Assembly: GCF_002410825.1 (NCBI RefSeq)
Contig: NZ_DHOS01000034.1
Coordinates: forward strand, 26,055 to 90,054
Source: Proteiniphilum sp. UBA5384
GTDB taxonomy: Bacteria > Bacteroidota > Bacteroidia > Bacteroidales > Dysgonomonadaceae
Direction: 5' to 3'
Length of the DNA stretch: 64,000 nucleotides
This document shows positions 16,639 to 25,230 of the stretch, in pieces. Under the pieces are notes generated by a model. It ran no database searches, was not told the DNA's origin, and saw nothing but the letters and a program-made list of their open reading frames with translations. The stretch's first letter is position 1; each line of letters opens with the position of its first letter. Both the position numbers and the translations under genes were made by a program.

Positions 16639-17004
16639 TTATTTTTCCTCTTTTATTTTTATGATTTTGCGGAGCTTTTCTATTTCGATTCGCAATAATC
16701 TATTCTCTTCCAGAACCTCAAGATATTTGTTTTTATATTCGACAGCCTCTTCTTCCACAACATCGATGCTTTGTTCGGCCGGATTTGATTTGATGGAAGA
16801 AAATACCATTTCTCCTTTTCCCGTAATAAGCCAATCAAGGTTAAGGTCAGGGAAAAATGTTTTTGTTTTTTCAATAACATCCGAATTGATTGTCTCATTT
16901 TTTGTGGACAAATATCCAATTGAAATTCCAATTAATTCTTCGAATTTATTCCTTCCGTACCCTTTTTCCTTTACGAATAATTTTAATCTGTCCTTTGTAT
17001 CCAT
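16639..17004 (-). CDS. HTH repressor-like protein with C-terminal coiled coil
   Basis: 121 residues from ATG at 17004 (an in-frame ATG lies 5 codons upstream). The N-terminus matches the short HTH domain found in many Bacteroidales phage-type regulators (MDTKDRLKLFVKEKGYGRNKFEELIG, then FPDLNLDWLITGKGEMV). From about residue 80 it is a heptad-rich coiled coil (YKNKYLEVLEENRLLRIEIEKL), probably for dimerisation. There is no peptidase domain, so it is not a LexA-type repressor. It is divergent from a 73-residue protein and likely controls the gap between them. Confidence 0.75.
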   Translation of the reverse strand: MDTKDRLKLFVKEKGYGRNKFEELIGISIGYLSTKNETINSDVIEKTKTFFPDLNLDWLITGKGEMVFSSIKSNPAEQSIDVVEEEAVEYKNKYLEVLEENRLLRIEIEKLRKIIKIKEEK

Positions 17005-17139
17005 ACTGATATGTATCACTTGTTTGTATTGATCTGATGTTCTTTTCTGATTTTTCTGTTTTTGTATTGTATTTTAGAGTCTTGTATATCTGTTAAAGTA
17101 TAAATTAAATTATTTTAGTGATATTTATAGGTGTTTTAT

Positions 17140-17171
17140 TTTGCATTTACTGATATTTAATACTATATTTG
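17140..17171 (+). promoter_or_regulatory. Consensus Bacteroidetes promoter for the 73-residue protein gene
   Basis: TTTG (17140-17143), 20 nt, then TATATTTG (17164-17171): a full match to the -33/-7 consensus. The start codon follows 55 bp downstream. Confidence 0.75.
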
Positions 17172-17201
17172 CATTGTCAATGTATCGCTTGCTACAATGC
17201 A
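17170..17201. promoter_or_regulatory. Inverted repeat over the transcription start, putative operator
   Basis: tgcattgt (17170-17177) and acaatgca (17194-17201) form 8-bp perfect arms around 16 nt. It overlaps the -7 box and start site of the preceding promoter, the position expected for a repressor such as the divergent HTH protein. Confidence 0.5.
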
Positions 17202-17226
17202 ATAAATCTAAATATCCCGTAAAGAT

Positions 17227-17448
17227 ATGAATAAAGAGGTAAATACCATAAAGCCCGTTACTAAAATATCGATACCTGCCACGTTGATGGCAATCAAGGT
17301 AGGAGAAACTGTGATAATATCTTCTAAAATTATCAAAGCAAGTTCTCTTCGGGCTGCAGCATCTCGTCTGGAACGGGCAGACAAAGCTCAATTTTCTGTA
17401 ACCGAACAAGGTTTTATTGATGGAACACAGATAACCAGGTTAAAATAA
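17227..17448 (+). CDS. Small protein divergent from the HTH regulator
   Basis: 73 residues, basic and with a strand-helix-strand look (SIPATLMAIKVGETVII, then SSLRAAASRLERADKAQF, ending VTEQGFIDGTQITRLK). Short proteins of this pattern are common in Bacteroidales mobile regions; their function is not known. A consensus promoter and operator-like repeat precede it, so it is a real gene. It resembles a DNA-binding or structural accessory protein of a phage-like element, but that is a guess. Confidence 0.65.
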   Translation: MNKEVNTIKPVTKISIPATLMAIKVGETVIISSKIIKASSLRAAASRLERADKAQFSVTEQGFIDGTQITRLK

Positions 17449-17706
17449 ATCTTCATAATCAGGAAATATATTATTGAATTTAAAGTATGTTGTCAATCTA
17501 AGCAAATGAAAGAAAATCTAATGATATTCTTAATAATTCGGAAGTATTGATGCTCGGTATCATTGCAGCCATACTTGTTGGTTGTTTTTGTAGGGGTGAT
17601 TCTCCTATATTATCTGTAATTATTAAATAATCTAGTTATCAAGTTCGAATTATCAGTTGGAATGTATTGAAATTGTGAAAAGTATAATCGTTAAACTGTT
17701 AAAAGT
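17449..17706. other. AT-rich gap before the second SusC/SusD locus
   Basis: 258 bp. Only a 26-codon frame with a hydrophobic stretch (MLGIIAAILVGCFCRG, about 17550-17630) is seen; it may be a remnant of a small membrane protein. The leader of the operon starting at 17707 must lie here, but no clear -7 box was found. Confidence 0.35.
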
Positions 17707-19038
17707 ATGAAAAAAGAAAAGATTTATGTTATTCTTTTTCTATTCTTTATGGCTTTTTTAGGCTGTAAGGATAGCAATGAAGGGCAAATTAAGGAGGATC
17801 ATGATCCTTCTAAGCCTATTAAACTGACCTCTTTTTTTCCGGATCATGGGCGGATAAGAGAAAAAGTGATTCTTGAAGGGGAAAACTTTGGCTCAGATCC
17901 AGACAAGATTAAAGTTTACTTTAATAAGAAGAGAGCATCCGTTGTTGGTTCAAACGGTAAGAACATGTATGTTATAGTTCCTCGTGTTATTGATTCATTA
18001 AGCACTATTTCGGTTGTGATAGGTAACGACTCTCTTGTGTATGATGACTTGTTTAAGTATAAAGTTACCATATCTGTAACTACAATAGCCGGCGATGGTA
18101 CTGCTTCTATTAGACCGGGTGCCCTTGAGCAATCGCAATTGAAACCTTTCCAGTTGGATGTGGATCAGTTTGGGAATATATTTGTTGGAACCGACAATAC
18201 AGCAAGTGGTGCGGCAAGTTATTCGAGTGATGGACTTGTGCGGATTAATGAAGAAGAAAATACAATGGAATTGGTGAATAAGTTCCCAAATGTTGCCAAC
18301 AGTCGATTTGAAGGGCTTAACTGCGATAAAGAGACGGGGGTGTTTTATACGGCTGTGAGAACAGGGACATTAGAGTATGCAATCATTGACCCCGCAGAAG
18401 GATGGATACCAAGATATAGAACTATATCTTTCAATACCGGGGGGAAATATCCTATTCCAACAACAAACGGTAACTATATGGGATATAGTTCTGTAGATAA
18501 ACATATGTACTCACGTTATAGCGGAGGTGAAATAGCTAAAATAAATCCCGAAACCGGGAAAGCAGATATTATTTTCAAGTCTCCGGAAACAGGCACCAGT
18601 ATTGGGATAGATATAGATCCAACAAATCCAAACATGCTATATATAGGAGGATACTCCGGAACAATAGCGCACGGAATATACAGGCTTGATCTTAATGACC
18701 CGGAGAATTCTTGGGTAAGACTTAATATTAATACAGGTGCGGGACATCGTGACGGACCTATTGAAGGGGCATTATTTAACACAATATATGGCTTAAGGTT
18801 TGATCCGGATGGAATTATGTACATATCGGATTATAAGAATTATTGTATCAGAAAATATGATCCATCAACCGGGATGGTCGAGACTGTATTGGGAATTCCG
18901 GGTCAAAGTGGAATGCGAGATGGTGGGAAGGAAGAGGCTATGTTCCATTCTTGTACTGCTATAGGAATAGGAGTGGACGGAACTATATATATAGCAGACC
19001 GGGGAAATAATAGAGTTCGAAAACTCTCTATTGAATAA
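17707..19038 (+). CDS. IPT/TIG and NHL-repeat lipoprotein
   Basis: 443 residues. Lipoprotein signal with lipobox FLGC (Cys20); TIG domain at about 38-120 (SFFPDHGRIREKVILEGENFG); then a beta-propeller, with NHL repeats clearest at the end (FNTIYGLRFDPDGIMYISDYKNYCIRKYD and IYIADRGNNRVRKLSIE split over the last 80 residues). Domain order matches the protein at 4279. It is the first gene of the 17.7-28.9 kb operon, 23 bp before susC. A surface binding role is likely. Confidence 0.87.
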   Translation: MKKEKIYVILFLFFMAFLGCKDSNEGQIKEDHDPSKPIKLTSFFPDHGRIREKVILEGENFGSDPDKIKVYFNKKRASVVGSNGKNMYVIVPRVIDSLSTISVVIGNDSLVYDDLFKYKVTISVTTIAGDGTASIRPGALEQSQLKPFQLDVDQFGNIFVGTDNTASGAASYSSDGLVRINEEENTMELVNKFPNVANSRFEGLNCDKETGVFYTAVRTGTLEYAIIDPAEGWIPRYRTISFNTGGKYPIPTTNGNYMGYSSVDKHMYSRYSGGEIAKINPETGKADIIFKSPETGTSIGIDIDPTNPNMLYIGGYSGTIAHGIYRLDLNDPENSWVRLNINTGAGHRDGPIEGALFNTIYGLRFDPDGIMYISDYKNYCIRKYDPSTGMVETVLGIPGQSGMRDGGKEEAMFHSCTAIGIGVDGTIYIADRGNNRVRKLSIE

Positions 19039-19061
19039 CACACTATTTAAAATAATCTCTT

Positions 19062-22000
19062 ATGAAAAGGAATTTATTATTAATAATATTTTTTTTAACA
19101 GGAATTTCAATTTTTGCACAAAAAGCTTTTGAAATGGCCGGTGTTGTATATGATGAAACGGGCGAGACTTTGCCTGGCGCTACAATTTATCTTAAAAACG
19201 AGGTGGGTGTTGGAACCTCTTCTGATGCAGACGGGAAGTTCCGTATCAAAGCATCCCGAGGAGACATGCTTGTGTTTTCTTATATTGGATATGAAGAAGT
19301 TGAATATCTGGTGACTAAAGAAGATAAAAATTTAAAAATCACATTTACATCATCTGCGGTCATGCTTGATGAGTTTGTTACGGTGGGATTAGGAACTGTA
19401 CAACGAAAGATATCTTCAGTGGCCGCAGTTTCTTCTTTAGATGTAGCTGAATTGCAGACTCCCACTACTTCCGTTGCAAACTTATTAGGAGGTAAGGTGG
19501 CAGGAGTTATTTCAATGCAAACGAGTGGAGAACCCGGTCAGAATATATCCGAATTCTGGGTTCGTGGTATCGGTACTTTTGGCGCAAGTAGTGGGGCTTT
19601 AGTGTTGATTGATGGATTAGAAGGGAATATTAACTCAATCGACCCTGCAGATATTGAAAGTTTTTCTGTTTTAAAAGATGCTTCCGCCACGGCAGTATAT
19701 GGTGTACGAGGAGCCAATGGTGTTGTTCTTATTACTACTAAACGTGGACAAGAAGGAAAATTAAACTTGACAGTACGCACCAACTTCTCATTATCCCATA
19801 TAGGAAAAGTCCCTGAGTATTTAGGCGCTTATGACTACGCTCTTTTGGCAAATGAAGCGATGGAGGTACGCGGAGAGAATCCACTTTATCGCCCTATGGA
19901 GTTGGCAATCATCAAAAATCATTTGGATCCGGATATGTATCCTGATGTGAGTTGGCAAGATGAGGTATTAAAAGACACTTCTTTTAAGCAGTCATATTAT
20001 GTGAGTGGTAGAGGGGGAGGAAGTTTAGCGAGATATTTCCTCAGTTTAGGGGGTAATAGCGAAACAGCTGCCTATAAATTTGATAAGAAAAGTCCATATG
20101 CCTCGAATGTTGGATATAACTCCTATAATTTCAGGACCAACCTAGATATTAATTTAACGAAATTTACGACTGTGTATTTTGGCAGTGATGGTCATTTGGC
20201 TATTAATAATCAACCGGGCACCGCCAATACAGATCATATCTGGATGGCTCAATCGGAGTTAAATCCTTTGTATTTACCTACAGTCTATTCAAATGGAATG
20301 TTTCCTGCGGCAGGTGAAGGATCATCATCATCTCCTTATGTAATGATTAACAAAACAGGAAAAAGGAAGAATGAGACTTACAAAGGGAAAGCAACATTGG
20401 CAATTAATCAGGATTTATCATTTTTATTGGATGGTCTGAAAATTAGAGCGCAAGGGGCTTATGATGTGCATAACTATTTTACTGAGAGACGTTATATACA
20501 GCCTGCCCTTTATATGGCTTTAGAACGAAGGACAGATGGTTCCTTGGTGATGCGTGAGATGGTAAAGCCAACTCCGGCATCTTATTCAAAAACGAGTAAT
20601 CAATATAGGAAATACCACTTTGAGTCTACACTCAACTATGAAAACATATTTAATGAAGATCACAGAGTTTCAGGACTTGTTTATTACTACTTAAGCGATG
20701 AAAAATATACAAAGGACGCCACTAATAATATGACAGCAATTCCTGTTCGCTATCAAGGTGTGTCCAGTCGTTTTACCTATAGCTATAAAGATACCTATAT
20801 GATAGATGGTAACTTCGGTCTTACAGGGTCGGAAAACTTCCAACCGGGCAGACAGTATGGTTTTTTTCCCTCTGCTGCTGTTGGGTGGGTACCATCAAGC
20901 TATCAGTGGGTCAAGGACAACTGGACCTGGGTGAATATGTTTAAAATAAGATTATCATATGGCTCGGTAGGTAACGACCGTTTAGCGGGTACCACACGAT
21001 TCCCTTACATGACAAAAGCCACTTTGAGCAGCCAGTCTATTTATGAATCTATAAGTAGTGTTGAAGTACTAACTGAATCACGTGTTGGTGCAGATAACTT
21101 GAAGTGGGAAAAATCTATTAAAACAGACCTGGGAATTGAAGGAAGCTTTTTTGGCGAAAGATTATCGTTTGTTGTTGACTTCTTTAAAGATCAACGTGAT
21201 GGTATTTTCCAGCCTCGTGCGCAGGTTCCTGAATATGTTGGTTTAACAAATATGCCATATGGCAATGTGGGGAAAATGAAGAGTTTTGGTTCGGACGGTA
21301 ATATTTCATATACACAAATAATAAATAAAGATTTGCATTTTACATTACGTGGAAACTACACTTTAGCAGATACTAAAGTTCAGAATTGGGAACAATCCTA
21401 TTTAGAGTATCCTTATCTTTTTCATGCAGGCTTTCCAAATGGTTCACATAGAGGATATCAATCTTTAGGATTATTTAAAGACGAAGAGGATATCAAGAAT
21501 AGCCCCATTCAAACTTTTGGCTCCTATATGCCGGGCGATATAAAATATAAAGATGTGAATGGCGATGGAAAAATTGATGCATCAGATATGGTCCCTCTCT
21601 CGCGTAGCACTTATCCAATGTTAATGTATGGTTTTGGGGGGGAGATTAAATATAAAAACCTAAGATTAGGGGTATTATTAAAAGGAACAGGAAGAACTGA
21701 TTATTATAGTGTAGGTCAAACTGTAAAGCATAATGATCTGACTTATACAAACGGTATGGGGTATGTTCCATTTTTTGGAGGCGTTTCGGGAAACGTCCTG
21801 AAAATGGCTAACGATCCCAAAAATCGTTGGATACCTATGGACTATGCTATAAAGAATGGTATTGACCCTTCATTGGCAGAAAATCCGAATGCGATCTTTC
21901 CTCGCCTTCAATATGGTAAGAACAATAATAACTCACAAAAATCAGACTTCTGGCATGGAGATGGTCGAAGTCTTCGTTTACAAGAAATCACACTGAATTA

Positions 22001-22181
22001 TAATTTGAAGCTAAGTAAATTACAAAAGATAGGAATTTCATCGGTGGATATTCAGTTGATAGGTACAAACATCTATGTATGGTCTAAACAAAAAATATTT
22101 GATCCGGATCAAGCCAGATATAACGGACGAGTTTATCCTATTCCATCGGTTTACTCTTTACAGTTGTATATTAACATATAA
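19062..22181 (+). CDS. SusC/RagA-family TonB-dependent transporter
   Basis: 1039 residues, full length. Signal peptide (to about FAQ, residue 20), carboxypeptidase-regulatory-like domain at 25-95 (MAGVVYDETGETLPGATIYL), a TonB-box-like region (LDEFVTVGLG, about 105-114), plug domain at 120-230 with the typical SVLKDASATAVYGVRGANGV, and a 22-stranded barrel ending in LYINI. The calcium-site-like stretch DVNGDGKIDASDM lies near residue 840. It imports the substrate captured by the SusD protein encoded 6 bp downstream. No N-terminal anti-sigma-interaction (STN) domain is present, so it is not a trans-envelope signalling transporter. Confidence 0.96.
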   Translation: MKRNLLLIIFFLTGISIFAQKAFEMAGVVYDETGETLPGATIYLKNEVGVGTSSDADGKFRIKASRGDMLVFSYIGYEEVEYLVTKEDKNLKITFTSSAVMLDEFVTVGLGTVQRKISSVAAVSSLDVAELQTPTTSVANLLGGKVAGVISMQTSGEPGQNISEFWVRGIGTFGASSGALVLIDGLEGNINSIDPADIESFSVLKDASATAVYGVRGANGVVLITTKRGQEGKLNLTVRTNFSLSHIGKVPEYLGAYDYALLANEAMEVRGENPLYRPMELAIIKNHLDPDMYPDVSWQDEVLKDTSFKQSYYVSGRGGGSLARYFLSLGGNSETAAYKFDKKSPYASNVGYNSYNFRTNLDINLTKFTTVYFGSDGHLAINNQPGTANTDHIWMAQSELNPLYLPTVYSNGMFPAAGEGSSSSPYVMINKTGKRKNETYKGKATLAINQDLSFLLDGLKIRAQGAYDVHNYFTERRYIQPALYMALERRTDGSLVMREMVKPTPASYSKTSNQYRKYHFESTLNYENIFNEDHRVSGLVYYYLSDEKYTKDATNNMTAIPVRYQGVSSRFTYSYKDTYMIDGNFGLTGSENFQPGRQYGFFPSAAVGWVPSSYQWVKDNWTWVNMFKIRLSYGSVGNDRLAGTTRFPYMTKATLSSQSIYESISSVEVLTESRVGADNLKWEKSIKTDLGIEGSFFGERLSFVVDFFKDQRDGIFQPRAQVPEYVGLTNMPYGNVGKMKSFGSDGNISYTQIINKDLHFTLRGNYTLADTKVQNWEQSYLEYPYLFHAGFPNGSHRGYQSLGLFKDEEDIKNSPIQTFGSYMPGDIKYKDVNGDGKIDASDMVPLSRSTYPMLMYGFGGEIKYKNLRLGVLLKGTGRTDYYSVGQTVKHNDLTYTNGMGYVPFFGGVSGNVLKMANDPKNRWIPMDYAIKNGIDPSLAENPNAIFPRLQYGKNNNNSQKSDFWHGDGRSLRLQEITLNYNLKLSKLQKIGISSVDIQLIGTNIYVWSKQKIFDPDQARYNGRVYPIPSVYSLQLYINI

Positions 22182-22187
22182 AAAAAA

Positions 22188-24230
22188 ATGAAGATGAAAA
22201 AAATATTTTTAGATCGTAATTGTCCCATAAAAGTGCTGTTCTTTAGCATCGTCATCATGGCGTTGGTGGGGGCTAGTTCCTGTTCGGACTTTCTGAATGT
22301 TGATAATTATTTTGATGATGAATTTAAAATGGATTCAACATTTACACAAGTTCGTTATATCGAGGCGTATATGTGGGGTGCCGCATCATTATTCACAGAT
22401 GAGGGTTTTATTCTAAGATCGAATTATACACCGGGACCTTATGCCACCGATGAGGGTACCAATAATTTTAGAGAAGGTAATAATATATATGAAGGGACCA
22501 ACTTTGCCCAAGGATTTATTACACCTGATAATTTAGGAAATTTAAATATGTGGGGTACCTATTATAAAGTAATTCGTAAATGTAATACTATTTTAAACCG
22601 TATGGATGAAGCGTCTGACATGACCCCTGTTAATCGTCGTTATATTGAGGGTTATACGCGGTTCTGGCGGGCATATGCATATTATAATATATTAATCGAT
22701 TTTGGCCCTCCAATTTTACTCGGCGACGAAGTGGTGGCAAATAATGAATCGCTTGAATATTATGATAGAACCCGCAGCACTTATGACGAGGCTGTAGAGT
22801 ATATATGTAATGAATTTGAATTAGCCGCAAAAGGTATGCCGGCTTCAGTTGCTACCATGGATTTTGGACGACCTGCCCGCGGAGCAGCGTATGCTTTGGC
22901 TTCCCGACTAAGATTGATACATGCAAGTCCATTGTTTAATGGCGGGCAAATCGCCCGTAGATATTTCAGCGATTGGAAACGTTCGACAGATGGAGTTCAC
23001 TATGTGTCTCAAACACCGGATGAGTCTCGTTGGGCTTTGGCTGCAGCCAATGCTAAGCGTGTTATTGATGAACCTTCTGAATCCGGCTTTAAGTACGAAT
23101 TATATACCGTTCCGGCCGATGATAATACTCCTCCATTACCGGCTTCCCCAATAAATGATCCTAATTATACATCGGAGTGGCCGAATGGAGCAGCAGGAAT
23201 CGATCATTATCGTTCGTATGACGAGCTTTTTAGTGGGGAGTGTGCGGCACCTACGGTAAAAGAGTTTATTTGGGCACGTAAATCCGAGCAAACAAAATAT
23301 TTGATTAGAGGGCCTCATCCAATTTCACTGGGTGGTTGGGGGCGATTCTCTGTAACACAAAAAATGGTGGATGCGTATCGTATGGACGATGGTCGTACTA
23401 TTGATGAGGCAATGGCTGATGGGTATTATTCCGAGTCAGGATATACGGGTGCGGTTAAAATGTTTTCCGGATATCGTCTTAATGCGGGTGTATATAATAT
23501 GTATGTAAATAGAGAAATGCGTTTTTATGCAAGTGTAGGATTTAATGAAGCTTTCTGGCCTTGTTTGTCAACCACAGATGTTTCAGCACGCGAACATACC
23601 GCAAAGTATTATGCTTATGATGAAGATGGACGTGGAACTGCCAATGAACCGCTGAATTACGCTATGACGGGTTATGTCCTTCGTAAATATTATCATCCGA
23701 TGGATGCCTTAAAAGGAGCTTCAGCACGTGTAATGGATAAGGTATTCCCGATAATTCGTTATGCAGAAATCTTGTTGAACTATGCAGAGGCTTTAAATAA
23801 TTTGACTACCACGCATACTGTTGAAATTGATGGTGAAACTAAAACTTTCAGTCGTGATTTATCGGAAATAAGATGGGCTTTCAATCAGATTCGTTATCGT
23901 GCCGGCTTGCCGGGTTTGACCGATGCTGAACTCAATGACCCCGGAAAAATTCAAAAGCTTATAGAACAGGAACGTATGGTTGAATTTATGCATGAGAATA
24001 GAAGATATTATGATGTCAGGCGTTGGGGGATTTATGAACAGACAGAGCGTGAGCCTATTATGGGAATGAATGCGGATGCATCCGATAAAGATGCTTTCTA
24101 TCAGCGTGTAATGCCGGGTTCTGCTGCTATTCATGGACGTGTAATTCATAGAAAACTAATGTTTGTTCCAGTTCCACGTAGTGAGATTCGTCGCCTGCCT
24201 TCTTTTGACCAAAACCCCGGATGGGAATAA
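22188..24230 (+). CDS. SusD/RagB-family nutrient-binding lipoprotein
   Basis: 680 residues, long for the family. The signal ends GASSC (Cys32) after a 31-residue leader. The SusD fold is seen in RFWRAYAYYNILIDFGPPIL, the C-terminal FPIIRYAEILLNYAEALNN and EQERMVEFMHENRRYYDVRRW. The start at 22188 (ATG AAG ATG) may in fact be the second ATG at 22194. It pairs with the SusC upstream and is followed 22 bp later by a DUF1735/DUF4361 protein. Confidence 0.95.
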   Translation: MKMKKIFLDRNCPIKVLFFSIVIMALVGASSCSDFLNVDNYFDDEFKMDSTFTQVRYIEAYMWGAASLFTDEGFILRSNYTPGPYATDEGTNNFREGNNIYEGTNFAQGFITPDNLGNLNMWGTYYKVIRKCNTILNRMDEASDMTPVNRRYIEGYTRFWRAYAYYNILIDFGPPILLGDEVVANNESLEYYDRTRSTYDEAVEYICNEFELAAKGMPASVATMDFGRPARGAAYALASRLRLIHASPLFNGGQIARRYFSDWKRSTDGVHYVSQTPDESRWALAAANAKRVIDEPSESGFKYELYTVPADDNTPPLPASPINDPNYTSEWPNGAAGIDHYRSYDELFSGECAAPTVKEFIWARKSEQTKYLIRGPHPISLGGWGRFSVTQKMVDAYRMDDGRTIDEAMADGYYSESGYTGAVKMFSGYRLNAGVYNMYVNREMRFYASVGFNEAFWPCLSTTDVSAREHTAKYYAYDEDGRGTANEPLNYAMTGYVLRKYYHPMDALKGASARVMDKVFPIIRYAEILLNYAEALNNLTTTHTVEIDGETKTFSRDLSEIRWAFNQIRYRAGLPGLTDAELNDPGKIQKLIEQERMVEFMHENRRYYDVRRWGIYEQTEREPIMGMNADASDKDAFYQRVMPGSAAIHGRVIHRKLMFVPVPRSEIRRLPSFDQNPGWE

Positions 24231-24252
24231 CTAATTAATATAAAGTAAATAT

Positions 24253-25167
24253 ATGAAAAAATATATATGGATAATAGCGTTTGTAGTACCGGGTTTAATA
24301 GCCTGCGACACAAATGATGTGTATGAAAAAGAACTCTATAAGAAAGTTGTCGCATTTATCTGTAGCGACAACTACAATGTCCTGGAGGATGTACAGGAGT
24401 TGACAGGTGAAGAGAATTCTACCTTCATAGGTTTATCTTGTGGTGGAACAGGCGCTCCTGAAACGGATATTCGAGTGTCGATAATAGAAAGTGAAGGTCC
24501 TTTTAATACTTATAATGTGGGTATGTATGACACAGATGTTTCTCAATATGCGAAACTTTTACCCAAAAGTCATTACAGTATTGAAGATTATCAAGTGGTT
24601 ATTCCGAAAGGTGAAAGAACCGGTAGGCTTGATATTAAGGTGAGGCCTGATGGACTTTCTCCGGATTCGGTATATTTTATACCTCTTTCTATTTCAGCAA
24701 TGTCTGCTTATGAAGTTAATTATGAAAAAAGCACAATGCTTTACCGTTTATTAATTAAGAATTTTTATGCGCAACAACAACCGGATGGATATACGTATTA
24801 TACTATGCGTGGATATAGAGATGGCGCTGTTATGCAAGCTTCAAAAGAAATGCAGCCTATTGATAAGAATACAGTACGAATGATGCCTGGTAATGTCTCT
24901 TTTCTTGCTGAAGAAGAGTATATTGCGAAAAATGCACTTCTTGTTGAAGTGCAATCTGATAATTCTGTTGTGATTTCAGCCTATAAAGATATAGAGGTGA
25001 TTCAAAATGATGGAGACCCTGACTTTCCGAATATATTTTTGACGGAAGAGGATGACTGGGGCAGAAGGTTTAAAGTGTTTTTCTTGGCATATTCTTTTAG
25101 ACCCGAGGGGGAGGATGACTTTGTAGAGATAAAAGAAGAGCTGAGACTTCAATACGTAGATGACTAA
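24253..25167 (+). CDS. DUF1735/DUF4361-type surface lipoprotein
   Basis: 304 residues with lipobox LIAC (Cys18). The N-terminal half looks like the DUF1735 beta-sandwich (GGTGAPETDIRVSI, then LPKSHYSIEDYQVVIPKGERTG), and the C-terminal half like DUF4361 (YTYYTMRGYRDG). Proteins of this type often follow SusC/SusD and bind the substrate at the surface. A strong hairpin separates it from the next gene, so it may mark the end of the highly expressed part of the operon. Confidence 0.8.
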   Translation: MKKYIWIIAFVVPGLIACDTNDVYEKELYKKVVAFICSDNYNVLEDVQELTGEENSTFIGLSCGGTGAPETDIRVSIIESEGPFNTYNVGMYDTDVSQYAKLLPKSHYSIEDYQVVIPKGERTGRLDIKVRPDGLSPDSVYFIPLSISAMSAYEVNYEKSTMLYRLLIKNFYAQQQPDGYTYYTMRGYRDGAVMQASKEMQPIDKNTVRMMPGNVSFLAEEEYIAKNALLVEVQSDNSVVISAYKDIEVIQNDGDPDFPNIFLTEEDDWGRRFKVFFLAYSFRPEGEDDFVEIKEELRLQYVDD

Positions 25168-25180
25168 AATTTAACTTAAC

Positions 25181-25213
25181 TAATTGGAAGTCAAAATTTT
25201 TGACTTCCAATTA
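25181..25213 (+). terminator. Intercistronic hairpin (attenuator or terminator)
   Basis: A perfect 13-bp stem (taattggaagtca and complement) with a 7-nt loop aaatttt fills the 63-bp gap between the DUF1735-like and phosphoesterase genes. No T run follows (aaaatata). It may lower read-through or protect the upstream mRNA 3' end. Confidence 0.55.
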
Positions 25214-25230
25214 AAATATATATAGTTTAT

